Assembly: GCA_036389295.1 (NCBI GenBank)
Contig: DASVQB010000059.1
Location: 36,588-100,587 of the forward strand
Length of the DNA: 64,000 bases
From: AC-37 sp036389295
GTDB lineage: Bacteria; Actinomycetota; Thermoleophilia; Solirubrobacterales; Thermoleophilaceae
Direction: 5' to 3'
In this document: piece by piece, positions 57,497-64,000 of the stretch
Numbering within the stretch: position 1 is the stretch's first letter
How the letters are laid out: each line of letters opens with the position of its first letter
Made by a program: the position numbers and the translations under genes
Notes under the pieces: model-generated
Databases searched by the model: none
Told to the model about the DNA's origin: nothing
What the model saw: the letters and a program-made list of their open reading frames with translations, nothing else

Positions 57497-58802
57497 ATCT
57501 CGCGTGGATCGTGCGGTCGTACGTCAGGCGCCTCCTGCCGTCGACCTTGTAGAGGCCGTAGGTGCGCAGCGTGGTGTCGCCGTTCGCGTCGATCGAGTAG
57601 GTCCCGAGCACGCTGTTGCGGTCCTTCGTGGCGAACAGGGCGGCGACGACGCCCTCGCGCGTGACGTCGCCGTTCGCGGCGGCCGACAGGCGGAACGGAG
57701 AGCCGTAGCCGGGACCGCCCCCGCCGCCGCCCGACTCGCTCGCCCGCTGGATCGAGTCGAGCAGCAGCGCCATCGACTCGTAGCCGGTGATCGCGTACGG
57801 GTCCGGCGTGTCGTCGTCGTACCTCACCGCGTAGTCCGCGAGGACCCTCCGGCCCCCCGGCGGGTACGCGTACCGGTCGAGGACCGCGATCGTGCACCGG
57901 AAGCGCTTCCGGCGGGCGCGCGACAGGTGCCTCGCCGTGTCGTCCAGGCACATGCCGTCGGCGGCGTAGATCCGAGCCTTGGGGCGCGCCCGCCCGACGT
58001 CGAGGACCACCCGCAGCCCGTTCGACTCGATCTCGCCGGTCTCGATCACGCACGGCGCCCTCACCTTGCGGGCCTGCCTCCGGTAGTCGGGTGCCCGCGG
58101 GTCGTAGCGCACGGTCGCGCTCACCTTCAGGCCGAGCGACCTGGCCGAGCGCCCGATGCTCACGGCGAGCCCGCGGCTGTAGGTGGTGCCGGAGTGGAAT
58201 ACGTGGACGCTCCTGCAGCCGTCGTCCTTCGCGACGGTGGCGAGGGCGGCCGCCTGGACCACGTCGTTCGGGAGGATCCGGGCGTAGGTGCGCCTGCCGG
58301 TCGGGTAGTACTTGTGCGGGTCGCCGGGATCGGTGCCCGGTCCCGAGACGGTGAGGCCGTTGAAGGTGTTCGAGGGGCTGACCTGCGCGATCCCGGCCCG
58401 GTTGAGGATCGGGATCGTCGACTTCGAGATGCTCGAGTTGTACTCGCCGACGTAGGCGATCGCGGTCTCGTCGGCCGCGGCCCGCCGGGCGTTCGCCTGG
58501 GCGCGGGCCTCGTCGGCGGCGCCGGTCGTGGAGCGCGAGTCGTCGAGCGGCCTGTAGACGATCTTGTACCTGCCCACCTTGCCGCCGCGCTCGGCAAGCG
58601 CCATCTTCGCGCCGTTCTCGATCGCCCTCGCCTGCGGACCGGACGGCCCCTGCCGCGGCAGGCTCGAGTAGATGGTCAGGGTGGTACCGGAGATCCCGGA
58701 CGCACCGCCGGCGGCGAGCAGCGAGCCGGTGGCCACGACGCCGATCAGAAGGGCGGCTAGCCGCCAGGGTCGTGAACGCCGAGCACAGCGTGTGGCTGCC
58801 AT
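57495..58802 (-). CDS. Orphan periplasmic-binding (LivK-like) solute-binding protein
   Basis: A 435-residue exported binding protein of the branched-chain amino acid/urea type. Signal peptide about 1-35 (RLAALLIGVVATGSLLAAGGASG, no lipobox Cys). The mature part has TLTIYSSLPRQGPSGPQARAIENGAKMALAERGG, GRYKIVYRPLDDS, AIAYVGEYNSSISKSTIPILNRAGIAQVSPSNTFNGLT and later DPYAITGYESMALLLDSIQRA. No permease or ATPase genes lie next to it, so it may be a sensor or use distant ABC parts. Start ATG at 58802; an upstream start would add 30 residues before the signal and is less likely. Ends in a nested inverted repeat. Confidence 0.88.
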   Translation of the reverse strand: MAATRCARRSRPWRLAALLIGVVATGSLLAAGGASGISGTTLTIYSSLPRQGPSGPQARAIENGAKMALAERGGKVGRYKIVYRPLDDSRSTTGAADEARAQANARRAAADETAIAYVGEYNSSISKSTIPILNRAGIAQVSPSNTFNGLTVSGPGTDPGDPHKYYPTGRRTYARILPNDVVQAAALATVAKDDGCRSVHVFHSGTTYSRGLAVSIGRSARSLGLKVSATVRYDPRAPDYRRQARKVRAPCVIETGEIESNGLRVVLDVGRARPKARIYAADGMCLDDTARHLSRARRKRFRCTIAVLDRYAYPPGGRRVLADYAVRYDDDTPDPYAITGYESMALLLDSIQRASESGGGGGGPGYGSPFRLSAAANGDVTREGVVAALFATKDRNSVLGTYSIDANGDTTLRTYGLYKVDGRRRLTYDRTIHAR

Positions 58803-58845
58803 CCTGCCAGCTGTTATTCCCACGTCACCGTCGCGTGGCGCAGGC

Positions 58846-59238
58846 TCAGCGATCCAGGCAGTCGCGGACGCGCTCCCGCAACGTTTCGTCATCGAGCGTC
58901 GCCGTCACTCCCTCGAGTGCGTAGCGGCAGTGCAGCAGGTCGTCGTCCGGAGCCTCCAGATGTGCGTCCGAGAGCAGGCACCGGTCGAGCCGAAGAACTT
59001 GATGCATCGGCTCATCGGACCAGGCCGTCCAGTTGACGCCGCGCCGTAGCCAGTGCCCGGGAACGTGCTCGATGCCGTCGACGAGATCGTCGAAGACGAC
59101 CTCTTCGAACTTGGAGGAACCTTCTGCCAGGCTTCCCCAACGGGCGTAGAAATCGTCGAGCTGGACCGCCGCGGCAAGCGCCGCGTCGCACGCCTCCCGC
59201 AACTCTCGGCGACGAATCGCTACCTGTCCCACGGCCAA
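58846..59238 (-). CDS. Putative immunity protein for the adjacent Rhs toxin
   Basis: About 130 residues (TTG 59238 or GTG 59232 start; both overlap the Rhs stop at 59220-59222 by 11-19 bases). Acidic, single-domain, no signal or membrane segment, with several Trp and Cys. Text such as FYARWGSLAEGSSKFEEVVFDDLVDGIEHVPGHWLRRGVNWTAW and a C-terminal helix (LDDETLRERVRDCLDR) look like a small soluble inhibitor. I recognise no family. Position, size, acidity and coupled translation right after an Rhs C-terminal toxin fit an immunity gene. GC is lower than in neighbours (low 60s by eye), suggesting acquisition together with the toxin tip. Confidence 0.65.
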   Translation of the reverse strand: MAVGQVAIRRRELREACDAALAAAVQLDDFYARWGSLAEGSSKFEEVVFDDLVDGIEHVPGHWLRRGVNWTAWSDEPMHQVLRLDRCLLSDAHLEAPDDDLLHCRYALEGVTATLDDETLRERVRDCLDR

Positions 59239-62200
59239 TGTCTCTTGCTCCTGCCCGGTCCGTATCCGGTCTTGTCGTAGTGCGGGCGGTTCATCGTCCG
59301 GCCGTCCTTCGTCGTGAACCGGTGCCAGTCGAGCGACCGTCGTCCCTGACTCGTCTTGAGCGTGACCCCACCGCCGCCGGTATTGGGGTAGCGTCGTATG
59401 AAGATCTTAGGTCCGCGGGCCGCGGCTGCGGGCCCGGCTCCCAAGCCGAGGCTCAGGACGGAGACTGTCGCGGGGAGGTTCTTCCTCGTCGCGAGCGACG
59501 ACAGCGCGCCGCCGAGATTCGCTCCGGCGCAGACGACCGCGGAATCGCAGTCGTTCGCCAGCTCGGCATAGAACTCCATCGACTCCTGCGCCTTATCCGT
59601 GAAGGCGTCGTATGCGTCGCTGATGGGCCCCAGATCGACGAGCCCGGTGGGGTCGATCAGGCTCACCGGATCGTTGCGCACGTAGCTGTAGAGGTTGGCG
59701 TCTGATCTGACTATGTCAGCGGGGTCCTCAGTCAGGAACCGCTCCATCCCCGGCGAGTAGTACCGCGCCCGGTAGTGGTAGAGGCCGGTCCCGTCGTTCT
59801 CCCGGCCGGTGTACTGGTATGGGTCGTCGCTCGCGGTGCCGGTCGAGGTGGTCTGGCCGAACGGGTCGTAGGTGTACGAGGTGGACACGCCGCCGAGGGG
59901 GTCGGTCAGCGCGATCGTGCTCCCCAGCGCGTCCGTCAGGTGGCTTCGCGTGACGCCCGCGGTGGTGCGCGAGAAGACGCTGTCGAGGTCGAGGCCGGTC
60001 AGGACGTCCGCCGTCGGCACGGTGCCCGAGCGCTCCTGCGCGACGTTCAGGCCGTCGTAGACGTAGTCGGTCCGCTTCCCGTTCACGGTCCTGTTGAAGC
60101 GCCGGCCGAGCGGGTCGTACCCGAACGTGGCGGCCGTCGTCGGCCCGGAGATCGAGGCCAGCTCGTTGCGGGCGCTCCAGGCGTAGGTGTTCGTGCCGTC
60201 GCTCGTCAGGTTGCCGTTGCCGTCGTAGGCGAGCGTCGTCCCGTCCTGCGTGATCCGGCGGTTGGCGGCGTCGTACGTCGCACCCGTCATCGCCGGCGGG
60301 AGGTTGGTCCGCGCGAAGCTCCCCCAGACCGCGGTCCGGCGTCCTGCCGGGTCGTACTCGTAGCTGAGGCCGCCGAGCGTCGTGGCGCCCTGCTTGTACG
60401 CGATCGACAGGAGCTGGGACGCCGCGTCCCACCCGTACTGCTCCTGGACGCCGTTCGGCAGGGTGAGGCTGCTCCGGCGCCCGACCGAGTCGTAGGCGAG
60501 CCCCACGCTCTGGCTGCCTCGCACCACTCCCGTCAACCGGTCCGCGTTGTCGTAGGCATAGGTCGTCGCGGTCTGCCCCGGGACCGTCATCGACGTGCGG
60601 CGGCCGGCGGCGTCGTAGCCGTAGCCGACCGTGCCCTGCGGCCCGGCCTGGGAGATCAGCCGGTCGAGCCCGTCGTACGACTGGACGAACCGCCCGCCCT
60701 CGAAGCTGCTCGCCAGGGTCAGCCGGTTCCCGGCGTCGTACTGGTAGCCGATCGTCGACTCGTACGTGGAGCCGCTCGAGCCGAAGCCCGCGAACGTCCG
60801 GCGGTCGAGCGCGTCGTACTGGTACTTCGTGACCTTCCCGCGCCGGTCCGTCGTGCTCGTCAGGTTGCCGTTGCGGTCGTACGCGTACGTCTCAGTGCGC
60901 GCGACGCCGTCGGTCCACGAGGCGACGCGGTCCATCGAGTCGTAGGTCGCCGCCGTGCTGTTCCCGCGGGCGTCCGTGACCCGCGTGAGGTTGCCGTTCC
61001 CGTCGTAGGCGAGCGTCGTGGCCTCTCCCGCCGGATTGATGACCTTGGTCGTCTGCCCGAGGGGGTCGTGGTCGTATCGCGTCCGCCGGCCGAGCGGGTC
61101 GGTCTCGCTCCCGAGGTGCCCGACCGAGTCGAAGAAGTACGTCGTGTCCCTGCCGAGCGGGTCGCGCGACCGCGAGAGGTCGCCGCTCTCGTAGGTGAGC
61201 TGGACCGACTTGCCCGCGGGGTCGGCGATCGAGGTCGGGAGCCCCGGGTCGCCGTCGTAGCCGAGCGTCCAGCGCTGACCCGCTCCGTTCTGGAGCGACG
61301 TGAGCTGCCCCCTGGCGTCGTACCCGTGCGTCGTCGTGTGGCCGAGCGGGTCCGTGACCGTCGCGAGCTGGTTGAACACCGGCTCGTACGCGAAGCTCGT
61401 CGTGACGGCGCCGGACGTGCCGGCCAGCCGCGTCACCTGGGTGACGTTGCCCGAGGCGTCGTAGCCGAGCTGGGTCCTGCGGTTGAGCGCGTCGGTCGCC
61501 GACAGGACCAGGTTCGTGCCGGGCTGCCGCTCGAGGCTCGCGCGCTGCTCCAGGGTCGTCCCGAGCGCCGCCGTGTCGCTGGTCGCGTAGCCGTCCGAGT
61601 TGAAGCGGACCTCGCGCGTCGACCCACGCGGGTCCGTGACCTTCGTGGCCGTGACGGCTCCGGAGCCGTCGAGCGTGTAGGCGAACGTGTAGACGCCGCC
61701 GTCGGCCATGCGCTGCTCGGCCACGCGACCGTTCGAGTCGTAGGTGTTCTGGAGGTAGGTGATGTTGCGCGGGTCCCTCACCGACAGCATCTGATTCGCG
61801 CCGTCGTAGGTGTACGAGGTCGTGCCCCCGCCGGCGTCGGTCGCGGTGGACAGCCGCCCCGCGGCGTCGTAGGAGTACGCGGTCCTGTGGCCGCCGTTGT
61901 CGCGCGCCTCGGTGACTCGATTGGCCCCGTCGTAGGTGAACTTGATCCAGCGCCCGTGCGGCGTGGTGACCTGCGTCACGTTGCCGGTCTGCCCGGCGTC
62001 GCGCGTGATGGTGAGCGTGTTGCCGAACCGGTCGCGGATCGCCCTCAGCGGCTCCAGGTCGCCGAAGACGTAGACGGTCCCGTCGCGGAGCCGCAGGTCC
62101 CACCCGCTGCCGTTCCAGCTGATCCTCGACTTGAAGTACGTCCCGGGCGTCGTCTGCGCCTCGTAGACCGCGTCGCCGAAGCCGGTGCCGGGGGACGTGC

Positions 62201-64000
62201 GGACGTAGTGGACGCGGCCGCCGTGCGGCAGGATGAGGTCGGTGTCGACGTAGTTGTTCGCCGACCAGAGGCGCAGGTCGAACGAGTGGTTGGTCCCGAT
62301 CCCGAACGCGTAGGAGTTCGTGTCGCCGGGGCGGTAGGTGCGCTGGAGGGAGGCCGGGATGACGTCGTCGACCGCCAGGTCGGTCTTGTCGTACACGAAG
62401 AGACCCGTGCCGAGGTCGACGGGATCGCCGCCGCCGGGGCCGCCTCCTCCGCCGCCGGGACCGCCCGCCGGCGGAGCGGGGCTGCTGCTGATCATCGCTC
62501 CGGTGAACTCCCAGATGCGCACGTTCGGGTCGGGTACGACCTGCTTCCCGTCGGCGGTCACCGATCCGTGCCCGTACACGTGCCAGCCGCGGTCGTCGGG
62601 GTCGTACTGCCAGAAGTCGACCCGCTGGCGCGGCGGCAGGTCGTTGTAGTTCGGGTAGGTGATGCGCGCGCCCTTGCTCAGGTACGCCCCGCCCGGCTGG
62701 AGCGTGAAGTACACCGGCACCTGGACGTGCGCGGGCAGCGGGAACGGCGGCCGGTCGACGGGGACCGCCGTGATGTTCAGGTCCCGGACCGGCTCGCCCT
62801 CGTGGTCGCGTATGTACGAGCCCTTCGGGATGCGGACCTCGAGCCCCGGGATCCGCGGCGTGGTCAGCACGGTCTCCTCGGCGGTGGGGTACGACGTGCG
62901 CAGGTCCCCGGCCGGGTCGAGCCGCGACATCCAGACGGTGTACTCGAGCGCGTTCGTCCTGTCCCGGGCGATCTCGATCGCGACCTCGTGAAGCCCGTAG
63001 CGCTGTCCCTCGCTGCCGGCGGTCCTGCCGTTGACGACCAGCACGTGCCTTCCGGCGGGGGCGGGATCGAGGAGGAAGCGCCCGGTCTCGTCGGTCCGGG
63101 CGGAGCCCGGAGCGTCCTCGACGGACACCGTCACGCCGCGCAGCGGCTTCCCGTCGAGCTTCAGGGCCTGGCCCGCGACCGCCGTCCGGCCCGGCGGCGC
63201 GCGCAGCGGCGGCAGGTCCGTCCAGGGCGACTCCTCGCGGTGGGACTGCCAGTCGCCGTCGCGGTTGCTCCGGCCGGGCTCCCAGGTGGGCGGATCGCCC
63301 GAGTCGAATCGAGGAGTGGGCGGGCTCGCCACGCTCGGCGCCGCGGGCGCCCGGGGCGCCGGCGACCGGCGCGGCTCGGCACGGCGGCGCCTCGCCCGTC
63401 CGCGAGAGCGCCGGGAGGGGGCTCGGCTCGGTGCCGCCCGCCGCCCGCTCGCGCGCTTCCTGCGGAGGCGCCGCCGGGCGGCGCTGTCCACTCGGGCCTG
63501 GCGCCGGGCGGCGACCTGGGCCGGCGGGCGGGCCGCGTCGCCGCGCGGCCGCCGGGCGCCGGGCCTCGGCTTCACGCGGGAGCGGGCGCCCGTCACCGAC
63601 CCCCCCTCGCCTGGCAGCGTCGGCACGATCCGCTGGCGCGACTGGGTGCTGAGCTTCGCCGCCGAGAGCCCCTGCGGCCCGTCCCCGTCGTAGACGGTGA
63701 CCCTCACCGCGCCGGTGTTGGCCCCGAACGGGTCGACCTTCACGACGTAGGTGCCGCTGGCCGGCAGCGTGACCGGGTCGAGCGCACCGGTCGTGCCGTA
63801 CTGCGTCCCGGCCGAGCCGGTCGCCAGGAAGGTCCCGCCGGCGGACTCGAGCGTCGCCCAGAACCCCGCGATCGTCATGTTCGAGAAGCGCACCGCGATC
63901 CGCTGGCCGGCGCTGCCGTCGAAGCGCACGATCCCGCGCAGGCCCGGGCCCTGGAGGTTGAAGTCCTTGACCGCGCCGGCGCTCGTCGGCACGATCTTCG
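59220..64000 (-). CDS. Rhs/YD-repeat polymorphic toxin (5' end beyond window)
   Basis: At least 1593 residues, open at the right edge. From the N-terminal side it shows a pre-peptidase-like segment (MTIAGFWATLESAGGTFLATGSAGTQYG), an Arg/Pro-rich linker, a carboxypeptidase-regulatory-like domain (VAGQALKLDGKPLRGVTVSVEDAPGSARTDETGRFLLDPAPAG), and a hub with DPVDLGTGLFVYDKTDLAVDDVIPASLQRTYRPGD (DUF6531-like). Many YD repeats follow (YDxxGRL...), then the Rhs core ending in SPGMERFLTEDPADIVRSDANLYSYVRNDPVSLIDPTGL. After this a variable tail of about 139 residues is probably the toxin. Its last about 65 residues carry LDWHRFTTKDGRTMNRPHYDKTGYGPGRSKRHWPWDR, with His, Arg and Asp that could form a nuclease site. 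The toxin class is not identified. The tail has lower GC than the core. Confidence 0.88.
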   Translation of the reverse strand, partial: KIVPTSAGAVKDFNLQGPGLRGIVRFDGSAGQRIAVRFSNMTIAGFWATLESAGGTFLATGSAGTQYGTTGALDPVTLPASGTYVVKVDPFGANTGAVRVTVYDGDGPQGLSAAKLSTQSRQRIVPTLPGEGGSVTGARSRVKPRPGARRPRGDAARPPAQVAARRQARVDSAARRRLRRKRASGRRAAPSRAPSRRSRGRARRRRAEPRRSPAPRAPAAPSVASPPTPRFDSGDPPTWEPGRSNRDGDWQSHREESPWTDLPPLRAPPGRTAVAGQALKLDGKPLRGVTVSVEDAPGSARTDETGRFLLDPAPAGRHVLVVNGRTAGSEGQRYGLHEVAIEIARDRTNALEYTVWMSRLDPAGDLRTSYPTAEETVLTTPRIPGLEVRIPKGSYIRDHEGEPVRDLNITAVPVDRPPFPLPAHVQVPVYFTLQPGGAYLSKGARITYPNYNDLPPRQRVDFWQYDPDDRGWHVYGHGSVTADGKQVVPDPNVRIWEFTGAMISSSPAPPAGGPGGGGGGPGGGDPVDLGTGLFVYDKTDLAVDDVIPASLQRTYRPGDTNSYAFGIGTNHSFDLRLWSANNYVDTDLILPHGGRVHYVRTSPGTGFGDAVYEAQTTPGTYFKSRISWNGSGWDLRLRDGTVYVFGDLEPLRAIRDRFGNTLTITRDAGQTGNVTQVTTPHGRWIKFTYDGANRVTEARDNGGHRTAYSYDAAGRLSTATDAGGGTTSYTYDGANQMLSVRDPRNITYLQNTYDSNGRVAEQRMADGGVYTFAYTLDGSGAVTATKVTDPRGSTREVRFNSDGYATSDTAALGTTLEQRASLERQPGTNLVLSATDALNRRTQLGYDASGNVTQVTRLAGTSGAVTTSFAYEPVFNQLATVTDPLGHTTTHGYDARGQLTSLQNGAGQRWTLGYDGDPGLPTSIADPAGKSVQLTYESGDLSRSRDPLGRDTTYFFDSVGHLGSETDPLGRRTRYDHDPLGQTTKVINPAGEATTLAYDGNGNLTRVTDARGNSTAATYDSMDRVASWTDGVARTETYAYDRNGNLTSTTDRRGKVTKYQYDALDRRTFAGFGSSGSTYESTIGYQYDAGNRLTLASSFEGGRFVQSYDGLDRLISQAGPQGTVGYGYDAAGRRTSMTVPGQTATTYAYDNADRLTGVVRGSQSVGLAYDSVGRRSSLTLPNGVQEQYGWDAASQLLSIAYKQGATTLGGLSYEYDPAGRRTAVWGSFARTNLPPAMTGATYDAANRRITQDGTTLAYDGNGNLTSDGTNTYAWSARNELASISGPTTAATFGYDPLGRRFNRTVNGKRTDYVYDGLNVAQERSGTVPTADVLTGLDLDSVFSRTTAGVTRSHLTDALGSTIALTDPLGGVSTSYTYDPFGQTTSTGTASDDPYQYTGRENDGTGLYHYRARYYSPGMERFLTEDPADIVRSDANLYSYVRNDPVSLIDPTGLVDLGPISDAYDAFTDKAQESMEFYAELANDCDSAVVCAGANLGGALSSLATRKNLPATVSVLSLGLGAGPAAAARGPKIFIRRYPNTGGGGVTLKTSQGRRSLDWHRFTTKDGRTMNRPHYDKTGYGPGRSKRHWPWDR

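Noticed and set aside
1..64000. CRISPR array, tRNA, rRNA, insertion sequence, prophage, integrase
   Set aside because: I looked for spaced direct repeats, cloverleaf-like segments, transposase or integrase motifs and found none. A tool run (tRNAscan, CRISPR finder) would be decisive for short tRNAs.
58846..64000. Type VI or other secretion genes delivering the Rhs toxin
   Set aside because: No VgrG, PAAR or Tss-type text is visible in the window. The toxin may use its own signal, which lies beyond the right edge.

Overview
The window is very GC-rich DNA (low 70s percent by eye) with almost no non-coding space. Both strands are used, GTG and TTG starts are common, and ATGA/GTGA stop-start overlaps are frequent. 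The gene content (DUF4242, AtuA, DUF1707-like, LuxR-family AAA regulators, plastocyanin-like secreted proteins, stand-alone LigD polymerase domain, Rhs protein) fits a high-GC actinobacterium. A Thermoleophilia (Solirubrobacterales-type) soil organism is my best guess, by inference only. I see no rRNA, tRNA, CRISPR, insertion sequence or prophage.

Layout. 1-6.7 kb: metabolic and repair genes. These are a molybdopterin oxidoreductase cut by the left edge, a secreted hypothetical, a carboxymuconolactone-decarboxylase-like protein, an SDR, an aldo/keto reductase, a LigD-type polymerase domain and exonuclease III. 6.7-20.1 kb: a cell-surface polysaccharide region with four glycosyltransferases, a Wzx-like flippase, a polysaccharide deacetylase, two GH26-like glycosidases, a lysyl-oxidase-like protein and a 996-residue membrane protein. 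Many of these are joined by 4-base stop/start overlaps. 20.2-24.8 kb: an overlapping pair of vanadium haloperoxidase and FG-GAP/ASPIC protein, plus a secreted hypothetical. 24.9-31.2 kb: a secreted multi-domain copper protein, a PRC/DUF1707-like protein, an AbfB-like beta-trefoil, an AtuA protein, a His/Cys-rich secreted protein and a DUF4242 protein. 31.3-38 kb: a large LuxR ATPase regulator, a 779-residue zincin-like protein, a VOC protein and an NmrA-like reductase. 38.1-45.4 kb: a repetitive surface protein, an arthropod-type hemocyanin/prophenoloxidase homologue, an EamA-like transporter and a VioB-type ferritin-like protein. 45.5-53.1 kb: DUF2071, a secreted metal-dependent hydrolase, a secreted hypothetical and a second LuxR ATPase with a collapsed cyclase domain. 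53.1-58.8 kb: a membrane/coiled-coil protein, a Lys-rich repeat protein, DUF427, VOC, an MFS exporter and an orphan solute-binding protein. 58.8-64 kb: a putative immunity gene and an Rhs polymorphic toxin cut by the right edge.

How it fits together. The clearest functional unit is the surface-polymer region. Glycosyltransferases build chains, the flippase exports them, and the deacetylase and GH26 enzymes trim them. A copper amine oxidase of the lysyl oxidase type is translated from the same coupled message. A copper/oxidative theme recurs in the lysyl oxidase, the PHM/cupredoxin protein, the hemocyanin-type oxidase and the vanadium haloperoxidase. The most unusual gene is the full-length bacterial homologue of arthropod prophenoloxidase/hemocyanin at 41448-43307. 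Next are a molybdoenzyme lacking its N-terminal iron-sulfur cysteines, a GT-GT-GH26-lysyl oxidase coupled operon, a cytosolic zincin with degenerate NlpC-like modules, and an Rhs toxin/immunity pair of lower GC.
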